Origin: VRUE01 sp050258095
GTDB lineage: Bacteria > Actinomycetota > Thermoleophilia > Solirubrobacterales > 70-9
Reading direction: 5' to 3'
Assembly: GCA_050258095.1 (NCBI GenBank)
Contig: JBLMYD010000092.1
Location: forward strand, 1-38,022
DNA: 38,022 nucleotides
Shown: positions 14,726 to 23,200 of the stretch, piece after piece
How the letters are laid out: the number at the start of each line of letters is the position of its first letter
Position numbering within the stretch: the stretch's first letter is position 1
Program-made: the position numbers and the translations under genes
Notes under the pieces: generated by a model
Seen by the model: only the letters and a program-made list of their open reading frames with translations
Told to the model about the DNA's origin: nothing
Database searches by the model: none

Positions 14726-14766
14726 CGTCTACGGAGAGATCAGCTCTGCCCCTGGCAGATAGGTGG
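14726..14766 (-). repeat. 41-base direct repeat of a vapC 3' end, copy 2
   Basis: The 3' end of the intact vapC (14729-15139) and three further bases, matching 13057-13097 in the same orientation. Together they enclose the Fic gene and the AT-rich segment. Confidence 0.8.
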
Positions 14767-15139
14767 AAACCCGGTGCGGGTCGCGAGTCAGCAGCGGCCG
14801 CCCCGTCACGGCGGCGTGGGAGGCGATCAGGAGGTCGGCGAGGATCTGCTCGCGAGCGCCGCCGGCACGGCGATAGGAGGCATGGGCGTGACCGGCGAGA
14901 AAGGAAGCGGCCCGCGACAGCTCCTCGACGATCAGCTGTTCCGGCAGCGCCGCCTCCAGCTCCTCGATCCGTGGGAAGCGGGGGGAGATCTCGGCCAGCA
15001 CGACCGCGTTGACGACCAACGGCCCCTCGGCGAGCGCTTCGCTCAGCCGCGAGCGCGACCACTCCAGCCACTTCGGATCGGCGGTGAAGACGTCGAGCAG
15101 GACGCTGCTGTCGACGAACGTGCCGGGCCTGGCTCTCAC
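14729..15139 (-). CDS. vapC: VapC-type PIN ribonuclease toxin
   Basis: 136 residues. PIN active-site acids are present: D10 (TFVDSSVLLDVF), E50 (VVLAEIS), D102 (ILADLLIASHA) and D120 (LLTRDPHRV). The GTG start overlaps the stop of the preceding antitoxin frame as GTGA, so translation depends on that frame. That antitoxin has lost 49 internal codons, so this toxin has no proper antitoxin in its own operon. An intact relative of the antitoxin is encoded 1.6 kb away at 16757-16972, next to an 11-codon remnant of this vapC. It may act in trans, which would explain how an intact toxin persists. Confidence 0.88.
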   Translation of the reverse strand: MRARPGTFVDSSVLLDVFTADPKWLEWSRSRLSEALAEGPLVVNAVVLAEISPRFPRIEELEAALPEQLIVEELSRAASFLAGHAHASYRRAGGAREQILADLLIASHAAVTGRPLLTRDPHRVSTYLPGAELISP

Positions 15140-15204
15140 CGACGGGTGAGCGGCCGTCGCACGTCCTGCGGGATCGTCACCTGTCCCTTCTGGGTCACCC
15201 TCAT
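15136..15204 (-). pseudogene. AbrB-type antitoxin with in-frame 49-codon deletion
   Basis: Reads MRVTQKGQVTIPQDVRR and then PLTRR and stop, 22 codons. The first 17 and the last few residues are those of the 71-residue antitoxin at 16757-16972; residues between are missing, in frame. What is left is half of an AbrB DNA-binding hairpin without the toxin-binding tail, so it cannot be expected to neutralise VapC. It may still serve to deliver ribosomes to the overlapping vapC start. The -10 hexamer upstream is kept. Confidence 0.8.
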
Positions 15205-15211
15205 CTCGGTA

Positions 15212-15217
15212 AGGATA
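15212..15217 (-). promoter_or_regulatory. -10 element TATCCT upstream of the deleted antitoxin
   Basis: On the minus strand TATCCT lies seven bases before the ATG at 15204, exactly as in the intact copy at 16980-16985, so vapC may still be transcribed. Confidence 0.55.
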
Positions 15218-15299
15218 ACAAGTAATACCTAGTGGCGAGCGCGCGTCGTGAAACTACGGTAAAAGCTACTACTGCATGATATAGTAATCGTGCTCAAGC

Positions 15300-16727
15300 A
15301 TGGCCTTCTTCAACCGTAAAGACGAGCTCGCGGCGCTTGGCGAGCGCCTCGATTCCGGGCGTGGCGAGTATTTCGTCCTCTACGGTCGCCGGCGCGTAGG
15401 GAAGAGCCAGCTGCTCCTGCATTTCGGCAAGCGCTGCCGCCAGCTCTACTTCGAGGCGACCGCGGGGTCTCGCCAGGACCAGCTCGAGGACATCACCGCC
15501 GAGCTCGCCCGCGCCACCGGCAGCGCGGTCTACGCCAAGCAGACGCTGGACAGCTGGCGGGCGGTCTTCGCCGCCTTCGGCGAGATGCTCGCCGAAGGCC
15601 AGACGATGATCGTCCTCGACGAGTTCCAGTTCATCGCCCGCCAGGAACCCGAGATCGGCTCGCTGCTGAATCGCTTCATCGCCGAACACGAGGACAACCC
15701 CAGCCTGCTGCTCTGCATCTCCGGCTCCGAGGTCAGCTTCTTCGAGGGGGAGGTGGTTGGCTATGGGGCGACGACCTATGGCCGGCGCACCGGATCGTTG
15801 CGCCTGGCCCCGTTCCGCTTCCCGGACATCGCTCACTTCACCGGGGACTGGTCGATCGACGACCGGATCCGGGCCTGGGCCGTCTTCGGCGGCATGCCCT
15901 ACTACCTGAAGGAGATCGCCCCGAGCAGCGACCTGCTCAGCGCCATCCTGCGCTCGACGCTCTACCCCGACGGCCTGTTGCGCGAGGAGCCGCGCTTCCT
16001 GCTCTCCCAGGAGAGTCGTCTGCGCGACACGGCCACCTATATGTCCTGCCTGCGCGCGATCGCCACCGGCGCCACCAGGCTGAACGAGATCGCCCAGCGG
16101 GTCGGCAGGGAGAAGTCCGAGGAAGCGCGGCGCTATCTGGAGACGCTCGAGGAGATGGCGCTGATCGAACGTCGCTACCCCGTGGCGGCAGCGACGAAGA
16201 AGCGGGTGGCCTACGCGATCGCCGATCCCTTCATGCGCTTCTGGTTCCGCTTCGTCGCCCCCCGCGAGAGCCGCCTGCAGACGAGAGGCGACGCCGAGGA
16301 CTACCTCGAGGACACGGTCGCGCCGCAGCTCGACAAGTTCGTCTCCGAGGACGCGTTCGAGCGGGTCTGCCAGGAATGGGCGCTGCGCAACGTGCCCGGG
16401 GCGACCGAGGTGGGGCGCTGGTGGGGGCCGATCCGGGTCCGCGAGGAGGGTGCGGCGCGCAGTCGCCGGTTCGAGGCCGATGTCGTCGCCACCGACGAGT
16501 CCGGGAAGGTCCTCGCCCTCGGCTCGTGCAAGTGGGCGGCCGCCGGCAACCTCGAGCACCGCCATCCCACCGAGGAGCTGGCCAAGCTGGAACGGATCAG
16601 GCTCGAGCTGGGCGCCCCCGACGCGAAGCTCTGCTTCTTCGACCGGGTCGGTTTCTCCAAGCGCCTCGAGGAGCTGGCGAGCGAGCGCTCCGACGTCGAT
16701 CTCTTGCCGACCGAGGACATGGGTTAG
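15300..16727 (+). CDS. ATP-binding protein, AAA family with DUF234 domain
   Basis: 475 residues. The ATPase has Walker A GRRRVGKS (29-36) and Walker B TMIVLDEFQF (D107/E108), followed by LLLCISGSEVSFFE (sensor 1). The central part carries a winged-helix-like stretch (RLNEIAQRVGREKSEEARRYLETLE). The C-terminal DUF234 region has FEADVVATDE and LALGSCKW, the D...(C/E)xK pattern of a PD-(D/E)xK nuclease-like fold. Family members sit in archaeal and bacterial accessory DNA, often near TA genes; their biochemistry is unknown. The ATG follows an AT-rich leader with TATAGT at 15280-15285. The gene lies between duplicated antitoxin/vapC pieces, and its stop is directly followed by copy B. Confidence 0.9.
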   Translation: MAFFNRKDELAALGERLDSGRGEYFVLYGRRRVGKSQLLLHFGKRCRQLYFEATAGSRQDQLEDITAELARATGSAVYAKQTLDSWRAVFAAFGEMLAEGQTMIVLDEFQFIARQEPEIGSLLNRFIAEHEDNPSLLLCISGSEVSFFEGEVVGYGATTYGRRTGSLRLAPFRFPDIAHFTGDWSIDDRIRAWAVFGGMPYYLKEIAPSSDLLSAILRSTLYPDGLLREEPRFLLSQESRLRDTATYMSCLRAIATGATRLNEIAQRVGREKSEEARRYLETLEEMALIERRYPVAAATKKRVAYAIADPFMRFWFRFVAPRESRLQTRGDAEDYLEDTVAPQLDKFVSEDAFERVCQEWALRNVPGATEVGRWWGPIRVREEGAARSRRFEADVVATDESGKVLALGSCKWAAAGNLEHRHPTEELAKLERIRLELGAPDAKLCFFDRVGFSKRLEELASERSDVDLLPTEDMG

Positions 16728-16760
16728 GCTGTCGACGAACGTGCCGGGCCTGGCTCTCAC
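16728..16760 (-). pseudogene. vapC remnant, first 11 codons
   Basis: The minus strand reads GTG-initiated MRARPGTFVDS, identical to the start of the vapC at 14729-15139, and then passes into the antisense of the DUF234 ATPase. Its place right after the intact antitoxin (GTGA overlap) shows that a complete vapC once stood here. Confidence 0.85.
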
Positions 16761-16972
16761 CGACGGGTGAGCGCCAGGATCTCGTCGGTGCTGAGGCTTC
16801 CCTCGCCGGCCCCGACCATCGCGTCGATCTGCTTCGTCGCCCGCTCCGCGCCGGTGACGAGCCTCGCGCCCCTGCGATCCAGCTCGAAGCTCACCACGCT
16901 GCCGGGCTCTATCCCGAGCGCCCGTCGCACGTCTTGCGGGATCGTCACCTGTCCCTTCTGGGTCACTCTCAT
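16757..16972 (-). CDS. vapB: AbrB/MazE-type antitoxin, separated from its toxin
   Basis: 71 residues starting MRVTQKGQVTIPQDVRRALG, a classical AbrB/SpoVT hairpin (K-G-Q-V-T-I-P) followed by VVSFELDRRGARLV. The C-terminal part (DAMVGAGEGSLSTDEILALTRR, residues about 50-71) is the expected toxin-binding tail. The ATG is preceded at seven bases by TATCCT. Its own vapC is cut after 11 codons by the ATPase locus, yet an intact vapC of the same kind lies at 14729-15139. The likely working pair is therefore split across 1.6 kb (inference). Confidence 0.85.
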   Translation of the reverse strand: MRVTQKGQVTIPQDVRRALGIEPGSVVSFELDRRGARLVTGAERATKQIDAMVGAGEGSLSTDEILALTRR

Positions 16973-16979
16973 CCCAGTA

Positions 16980-16985
16980 AGGATA
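16980..16985 (-). promoter_or_regulatory. -10 element TATCCT of the AbrB antitoxin
   Basis: Minus-strand TATCCT, seven bases before the ATG at 16972; the same element is kept in copy A. Confidence 0.55.
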
Positions 16986-17025
16986 GCAAGTAATACCAGA
17001 TCCCGCCGATACTGCATCAAGATGC

Positions 17026-17031
17026 TACGAT
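17026..17031 (+). promoter_or_regulatory. -10 element TACGAT, leaderless promoter of vapBC
   Basis: TACGAT, six bases, then ATG 17038. It is back to back with the antitoxin promoter at 16980-16985. Confidence 0.55.
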
Positions 17032-17037
17032 CTGCGC

Positions 17038-17271
17038 ATGAGGACGACGATCGACCTGGCCGATGACGTGGCCGCAGCGGTGGAGAAGGCGCGCCGCGAG
17101 CGCGGGCTCGGCCTCAGCGAGGCGGTCAACGATCTGCTCCGCGCCGGCCTCCTACCGCGCAAGGCGCGCCCGCCCTTCCGCCAGAAGACCTACAGCATGG
17201 GCCCGGCCCGCATCGACTACTCGAACGTCGCCGAGACGATCGAGCAGATCGAGGGCCCGCTGGCCCGCTGA
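17038..17271 (+). CDS. vapB: VapB-type antitoxin (ribbon-helix-helix)
   Basis: 77 residues beginning MRTTIDLADDVAAAVEKARRE, the strand-helix start of an RHH antitoxin; GLGLSEAVNDLLRAGL is the second helix. The C-terminal tail (KTYSMGPARIDYSNVAETIEQ) has the G-x-x-x-DYSNVAE-x-I-E pattern typical of the toxin-binding end of actinobacterial VapB proteins. It overlaps vapC by one base (TGATG), so translation is coupled. ATG 17038 is set by the -10 hexamer six bases upstream and by the RHH start. Confidence 0.88.
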   Translation: MRTTIDLADDVAAAVEKARRERGLGLSEAVNDLLRAGLLPRKARPPFRQKTYSMGPARIDYSNVAETIEQIEGPLAR

Positions 17272-17705
17272 TGCTGCTCGACGCCAACCTCCTGCTCTAC
17301 GCCATCCACCGGGAGGCCAGGCACCACGAGCGCACCTGCGCCTGGCTGACCGAGCAGCTCAACGGCGCTCACCGGGTCGGCTTGCCCTGGCAGAGCCTCG
17401 GCGGCTTCCTGCGCGTCGCCACCAATCCGCGCGCGCTGCCCGATCCTCTGCCGCCCGCCGTCGCCTGGCGGCAGGTCGACGAGTGGCTCGCCGCTCCCGC
17501 TGCCTGGGTGCCCGCTCCGGGCCCCGCTCACGGCGAGCTGCTCGGCGGGCTGATCGAACGCCACGAGGTCGCCGCCAATCTCATCCCCGACGCCATGCTC
17601 GCTGCGCTCGCCCTCGAACACGGCCTCGCTGTCTGCTCCGCCGACACGGACTTCGCCCGCTTCGAGCCCGCCGGCCTCCGCTGGCACAACCCGCTGACCG
17701 GCTAA
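17271..17705 (+). CDS. vapC: VapC-type PIN ribonuclease toxin
   Basis: 144 residues of the PIN subfamily with the F-L-R-V-A-T-N-P signature (46-53). D4 (MLLDANLLLYA), D107 (IPDAMLAALA) and D125/D127 (SADTDFARF) are present. The Glu that most VapCs have in the second helix is not obvious: the segment reads PWQSLGGFLRV, which seems usual for this subfamily. Immediately downstream of vapB with one base of overlap. It is the last gene of the accessory island before the secreted-protein block. Confidence 0.9.
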   Translation: MLLDANLLLYAIHREARHHERTCAWLTEQLNGAHRVGLPWQSLGGFLRVATNPRALPDPLPPAVAWRQVDEWLAAPAAWVPAPGPAHGELLGGLIERHEVAANLIPDAMLAALALEHGLAVCSADTDFARFEPAGLRWHNPLTG

Positions 17706-17990
17706 CGCAGTCGCGGCTCTGGCTAGACGCCAGATAACACGTCGGTACCCAAACGATTTCGCATCGCAGAGCCGATAGCGGCGGTCGGGCGGCGTCTTCG
17801 GGCTCTTTGGGGACCCGATCTTTTCCTTGACCTCGCCAACACTCCCTGGTTCAATCACGATTGATCTATGTACGTTTGCGTTTAAAAGCTGCCGCAGACA
17901 CAGGCACTCAGGAACGCAACAGGGAAACCGAGTCACCGAGGCGCCGCGAGGGAAGCGGCCCGGCAGGGGCTCACCGACAAGGAGAGATAC
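17706..17990. other. Gene-free stretch before the secreted block
   Basis: 285 bases without a convincing gene. It contains the promoter candidate at 17827-17855 and a leader of about 130 bases that ends in AAGGAGAG, a strong ribosome binding site for the GTG at 17991. No terminator with a T tract is seen after vapC. Confidence 0.6.
17827..17855 (+). promoter_or_regulatory. Candidate promoter of the first secreted gene
   Basis: TTGACC (17827-17832), 17 bases, then TTCAAT (17850-17855). Good -35 and fair -10 in an otherwise gene-free region 135 bases upstream of the start. Confidence 0.45.
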
Positions 17991-20105
17991 GTGAGACGCA
18001 TTGCAATCTTGCTCGCCGCGCTTGGAGCCCTGCTCCTGGTCTCGGCGGCGCCGGCCTTCGCCGCCGGCGAACTCGAATTCAAGGAAACCTTCGGCTCGGC
18101 CGCCCAGCCCAAACTCGGCGCGCCGACCGGCATGGCGGTCGACCAAGCCACCGGCGACCTCTACGTCATCGACTTCTCAGACCAGACCCTGCACCGCTTC
18201 AACCCCGACGGCACCCCGGCCAACTTTACGGCCCTCGGCGCCAACGTGATCGACGGCGCCTCCGGGGCCGACGAAACCCCGTCCGGGGGAATCCTCAGTA
18301 CCGAAGGTTCGCCGATCGAAGCCGAGGTCGCGGTCGCCCCTCCCAGTGCCGGGGAAACCGCGGGCGACATCTACGTCACCAACGCCTTCAACGGCGAAAT
18401 CGACATCTTCGCCCCCAGCGGCGAATACCTCGGCCAGGAATCGTTCGGCTACCCCTGCGGCGTCGCCGTCGACGCGGCGGGCACCGTCTACGTCGGCAGC
18501 TACGAAGCCAACGCAGCCGTCTACAAGATGGAACCGACCGCCCCGGGCAGCCTCAGCGAAGTGGCTCAGTTCCCGACCACGACCCCCTGCCAGGTCGCGG
18601 CCGGCTACGGCCCCAGCGCCGGCTACGTCTTCGCGACCGAATATGCCGGCGCGGTGACCAAGCTCGACGCCACGACCGGCGAAGAAAAGTACGTCGTCAA
18701 CTCCGGCGGGCTTGCCGGGTTGATCAGCGTCGACCCCGGCAGCGGCTACCTCTACGTGACCGATGCCGGCGGGACCGATGTCACCGCCTTCGACGTCTCC
18801 GGCGCCGGCGAAGCGACCGAAGTCTCGAACACCACCACCAGCACCGTTTCCCTTGGCGTTGCCGTCAACGGCTTGAGCGGCGACGTATACGTGGCGGAAT
18901 CACTCAACGAACAAGTCGAGGTCTACGCCCAGCCCGAAGAAGAACCAGAACCCACCTCCAACCGCCGCACCCTGACCGTCACCAAGTCGGCCGGCGGCAC
19001 AGAAGGCTCCGGCTCGGTCCAATCCAAGCCGAAGGGGATCAAGTGCGGCGCGGCCTGCACCGAAGCGCTCGCCTCGATGTATGAGGCAACGCCGGTGCTC
19101 TTGAAAGCCAAACCCTCCAACGGCAGCACCTTCGTCGAATGGACGGGCGCCTGCGCCGGGGTCGAAGGCCCCGAATGCACGGTCCCGATGACCGAAGCAG
19201 AAGAAGTCGGCGCCGTCTTCGGTGGCGTCTCCAAGGAAATCCTCAACCCGACGGGGCTGACCGTCAACAAGGGCGCAGGAACGGGCGAAGGCACGGTCAA
19301 GGGACCGGGCCTGGGCTGCGAAGCCCTCTGCACCAAAACCACGGTCCTCTACCAGGGCCCGCTGACCGAACCGAAGGTGAAGCCGGGCAAGGTCGTGACC
19401 CTCAAACAGGCCCCGGCCTTCGGCTCTGAATTCGTCGGCTGGACCGGTTGCGACGAAGTCAACGGCGAAGGCAACTGCGTCGTGGAAATGAGCGAAGCCA
19501 AGACGGTCTCCGCCGAATACGCGCCGCTGCCCAACCTCGACCTGACCGTTCACAAGGGCCCCTACGAAAGCGGCGCCGGCACCGTGCTCTCCAAGCCCAA
19601 GGGGATCGCCTGCGGCTCCTACTGCACGCAGGCGATCGCCTCGATGCCCGAAGGCGCGGCGGTCGAACTGAAGGAGAAGCCGGCCAAGGAAAACACCTTC
19701 GTCAAATGGGAAGGCGGCGACTGCGAAGGCCTGGAAACCGAAGTCTGCGTCGTCACGATGGACGTCGCGGAAACGATCACCGCCGTCTTCACCGGCCCGA
19801 CCAAGACGATCAACCCGGCCGAGACGCTGACCGTGAGCAAGGGCGAAAGCTCGGCCTTCGGCACCGTCAAGGGCGCCGGGCTGAAGTGCGAATTCCTCTG
19901 CACCTCAGAGAGCGTCATCTACCAGGGCCCGATCACCCTGCCGAAGGAAAAGGCGGGCAAGACCGTCGTGCTCAAATCGATCGCGGCGCCCGGCTCGGCC
20001 TCTGTCCTGTGGGGCGGTTGTGACTCGATCGACGAAGAAGGCAACTGCGTCGTCGAAATGAGCGAACCGAAGACCGTCACCGGCACCTTCGAAGAACTCG
20101 AATAG
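17991..20105 (+). CDS. Secreted protein: NHL-type propeller plus InlB-like repeats
   Basis: 704 residues. A signal peptide (RRIAILLAALGALLLVSAAP, cut near AFA-A) sends it out of the cell. Residues about 40-310 hold NHL-like blades such as GMAVDQATGDLYVID, GDIYVTNAFNGEIDIF, GVAVDAAGTVYVG and GVAVNGLSGDVYVAES. From about 325 come four Cys-containing InlB-like B-repeats in an A-B-A-B order (starting near 325, 423, 517, 613), each with paired Cys and a WxGxCD or WTGAC core. The GTG start has an AAGGAGAG ribosome binding site. Glu is almost always GAA. Probably a surface or matrix protein; binding partner unknown. First of a run of like proteins. Confidence 0.85.
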   Translation: MRRIAILLAALGALLLVSAAPAFAAGELEFKETFGSAAQPKLGAPTGMAVDQATGDLYVIDFSDQTLHRFNPDGTPANFTALGANVIDGASGADETPSGGILSTEGSPIEAEVAVAPPSAGETAGDIYVTNAFNGEIDIFAPSGEYLGQESFGYPCGVAVDAAGTVYVGSYEANAAVYKMEPTAPGSLSEVAQFPTTTPCQVAAGYGPSAGYVFATEYAGAVTKLDATTGEEKYVVNSGGLAGLISVDPGSGYLYVTDAGGTDVTAFDVSGAGEATEVSNTTTSTVSLGVAVNGLSGDVYVAESLNEQVEVYAQPEEEPEPTSNRRTLTVTKSAGGTEGSGSVQSKPKGIKCGAACTEALASMYEATPVLLKAKPSNGSTFVEWTGACAGVEGPECTVPMTEAEEVGAVFGGVSKEILNPTGLTVNKGAGTGEGTVKGPGLGCEALCTKTTVLYQGPLTEPKVKPGKVVTLKQAPAFGSEFVGWTGCDEVNGEGNCVVEMSEAKTVSAEYAPLPNLDLTVHKGPYESGAGTVLSKPKGIACGSYCTQAIASMPEGAAVELKEKPAKENTFVKWEGGDCEGLETEVCVVTMDVAETITAVFTGPTKTINPAETLTVSKGESSAFGTVKGAGLKCEFLCTSESVIYQGPITLPKEKAGKTVVLKSIAAPGSASVLWGGCDSIDEEGNCVVEMSEPKTVTGTFEELE
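18962..20105 (+). repeat. Intragenic A-B-A-B tandem duplication
   Basis: The block from about 18962 to 19525 and that from about 19529 to 20105 encode the same two-repeat unit. Matching landmarks are SKPKGIKCGAACTEALASM / SKPKGIACGSYCTQAIASM and VLYQGPLTEPKVKPGKVV / VIYQGPITLPKEKAGKTVV. The unit of two repeats has been duplicated once. Confidence 0.75.
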
Positions 20106-20146
20106 GAGCCGCAGCGCAGCACGAGTAACCCGAGAAGCAAGCCAAA

Positions 20147-20212
20147 GCCCCGGGCCACGCAAGTGGCCCGGGGCGGAGGCCTCAAGCAGGACCCCCGACC
20201 AGGGAGCGGGGG
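20147..20212 (+). terminator. Two hairpins between secreted genes 1 and 2
   Basis: GCCCCGGGCCAC (20147-20158) pairs perfectly with GTGGCCCGGGGC (20163-20174) around a GCAA tetraloop, a very stable 12-pair stem. A second stem, CCCCCG (20192-20197) with CGGGGG (20207-20212), follows. No T tract is present. They could end transcription of gene 1, stabilise its mRNA 3' end, or reduce read-through into gene 2. Confidence 0.65.
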
Positions 20213-20269
20213 AGTGAGAAGGACATAGGGACTTAAGGGACACAGGACTTGATGAGAGAGGAACGGGAC

Positions 20270-23200
20270 ATGGGAGCGATGCGCAGGGCGGGGATCGGAC
20301 GGCTCGGACTATTGGCGCTGATCGGCGCCCTCGCGACGCTTCTTCTCCTGCCCTCCCTCGCCTCCGCCGACTACGAACAGGTGCCTGAGCACTTCGGCGC
20401 CAGCGGCGAAGCAGAACAGCTCCAGAACGCGCTCGGGATGGCGGTGAACGCTAGCGGCGCCGGCGGGGTGGCGGCGGGCAGCCTCTACGTCGTCGGGCGC
20501 AACCATCGGGTGGTGCGCTACGCGCCCGGCAAAGAAGGCGAAGAACCGGCCTTCGAAGAAGCCTGGGGCTGGGGGGTCGGCAGCGACGAAGAAGGCGCGC
20601 CCTCCTCGGGCTATGAGCGCTGCGGCCCGGCGCTCTCGACCGAACCCGCCCTCCACACCTACCACCGCTGCAAACCGGCGAACCCCAATGCCCCCTTCGG
20701 CGGCGAAGAGGTCGGCCATTTCGAAGCGCTGGCGGGGGTGGCGGTCGACCCGGCGACCGGCGACGTCTACGTGCGCAACTCCTCGTTTGCGGGGTCCAAA
20801 CGCAAGCACCACCTGATCGAGGTGTTCACGGCGACCGGGACGCCGGTGGGGGAAGGGTTTGGCGACGCGGGGAGCGAAGGGCCGCCGCCGGAATCGATCG
20901 CCGAAGGACCGGAAAAGGTGCACTACGCGTTCCCGACCGAAGGCGCGATCGCGGTCGACGCAGCGGGCACCGTTTACCTCAACGACGCCGATTACAACGG
21001 GGTGGAACCGCGGCAGGTGCGGGTGATGAGCTTCAAGCCATGCAGCCCCGGCGAATACGGAAGCTACTGCTACGCCGAAGGCAAGGACATCAGGATGAGG
21101 CCGCCGCTCCTCTCGCGGATCGCGCTGGTCGGGAGCGACCGGCTGGTGGTGGCGAACGAAGAAGAAATCCGCGAGTACCCGCTGGGGGTCGAAAACGCGA
21201 CGCCGCTCTGCGACATGTCGGTTTCGGGCAGGCTCTACGCGATGACGGCGAACCAGGCGACGGGGGAAGTCTTCTACTACAGGTTCTCGGATAAGAGCAT
21301 CCACCGCCTGGGGCCCTGCGACCCCGAAACGGGGGAATTCGGAGGGGAACTCCAGCAGAAGATGAAGCCGGTACCGGCGACGGGAGCGATCTACGCGCTG
21401 GCGGTCAACCCGACGCTGCATTGGGGGGACCTGCGCCCCGAAGGCGTCCTCTACACCGTCGACGCCGAAGAACACGCCGGCACCCCGCCCCAGCTCGGCA
21501 TCGGCGACGTCCTCGCCCCCGCCAAGCTGCTCGGCCCCGCGATCGAAGCCGAGTCGGTCGCAAACGCCACCGCGACCTCGGCGACCCTGCGGGCGCAGAT
21601 CGACCCCCAGGGCTTCGCGGTCTCCTACTCCTTCCAGTACCTGCTGGCGGTCACCTATGAAGCCCAGAGGGAAGCCGCCGAAGGCGAAGGCAAGAGCACA
21701 GAAGAAGCAGAAGAGGCCGCCTTCGCAGGGGCGCTCGAAGCCCCCGCAGGGGGCGGCACGCTCACCTCGGGCGCGATCGCCACCGCCGCGATCGCCAGCC
21801 TCTCTCCCGACAGCGCCTACCGCTTCCGCGTCCTCGCCGGGAGCCACTGCGCCGGGCCGAGCGCTCCGCTCTGCGAAAGCCAGGGCGAAGCCGCTGCCTT
21901 CGCCACCTACCCCACCGCCTCCGCCCCCCCGCCCGACAACCGCGCCTATGAGCTGGTCTCCCCGGCCCGCAAGAACGGCGGCGAGGTTTTCCCCGCCGAC
22001 CCGCGGGTGAGCAGCTGCGACTACGAATGCAAGCCCCCCGGCGCCACCAACAGCCAGATCTTCCCGATGCAGAGCGCTCCCAACGGCGACTCAGTCACCT
22101 ACATGGGCTACGCCTTCTCGTCCGAAGAAGGCGCCGCGGTCTTCAACTCCTACGTCTCGCGGCGCGGCGCCAGCGGCTGGCAGACGCAGGCGATGAGCCC
22201 CGCCCTGCTGGGGACCAGCGCCGGGCGCCACCTCACCTACGATCCCCAGCTCGGCGCAGGGACGATCTCCCAGGCCTCCCCGGTGCTGGCCGCAGGCGCC
22301 CCCGAAGGCTATGCCGACCTCTACCTCGAGGGCGAAGCCGGCCCCGAATCCCTCACCCCGCTGCTCACCGCCCCGCCCCCCAACCGCGGAGCGGGCGGCC
22401 TCACGCTCGAATACGCCGGCGCCTCGCCCGATTACTCCTGCCAGTACTTCGCCGCCAACGACGCGCTCACCGCCAAAACCGTCTTCGCCCCCGCGCCGCC
22501 GGACCCGACCTCCTCGGGGCGCGACCTCTACCAGTGGTGCAACGGGGCCCTGAAACTCGTGAACGTCTTGCCGGGCAACGCCTCGGTGGCCGCCAGCTCC
22601 TCCTTTGCCTCCAAGGGCCCCGACGCCCACCCGGTCTCCGCCGACGGCAGCAGGGTGTTCTGGAGCGCCAGCTCGAACGTCTATGTGCGCGAAGGCGGCG
22701 AAAAGACGCTCCAGCTCGCCCACGCCGGAGCCTTCCTCACCGCCTCGGCCGACGGCACCCAGGTCCTCTTCGCCGACGGCTGCCTCTACTCGCTGACGAG
22801 CAAAGCCTGCGCCGACCTGACCCAGGACAAAAAAGGCTTCCTCGGCATCCTCGGCCAGGGCGAAGCCGAAGGGAAGATCTCGCGCCTCTATTTCGTCGAC
22901 AGCGCCGTGCTGCCGGGCTCAGGGCAAAACGAGCGCGGCCAGGCCGCCGAAGCGGCCAAGCCCAACCTCTACCTCTACGAACAGGGCAAGGGCACGAGCT
23001 TCATCACCACCCTGTTGACCACCGACGGCGGCGGCGGGGTGGAAGGCCTCGAAGACTGGGCGATCTCCCCCGCCCAGCGCACCGCCGAGGCGAGCCCGAA
23101 CGGGCGCTACCTCGCCTTCGCCTCGACCGCGCCGCTGACCGGCTATGACAACGTCGGCTGCGAACACGAAGAATTCGACTTCGAACTCGCCGAATACGTC

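Larger units (their letters stand above)
15107..15229 (-). repeat. Duplicated antitoxin/vapC junction, copy A (deleted form)
   Basis: Bases 15107-15152 are identical to 16728-16773 (46 bases). Bases 15154-15229 match 16922-16997 with about five differences over 76. The 148 bases that separate the two blocks in copy B are reduced to one here. The copies have the same orientation and enclose the DUF234 ATPase gene. Confidence 0.9.
16728..16997 (-). repeat. Duplicated antitoxin/vapC junction, copy B (full form)
   Basis: Holds the full antitoxin gene and 11 codons of vapC. The blocks 16728-16773 and 16922-16997 match copy A at 15107-15229; the 148 bases between are missing there. The match ends 25 bases upstream of the antitoxin start, just past the -10 region. 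Confidence 0.9.

Noticed and set aside
15294..16760. A 488-codon minus-strand frame starting like vapC (MRARPGTFVDS)
   Set aside because: Only the first 11 codons are vapC; the rest is antisense of the DUF234 ATPase. Listed as a remnant instead.
11542..16997. CRISPR array
   Set aside because: The repeats are of different kinds, few in number, coding-like and far apart; there are no regular spacers or cas genes.
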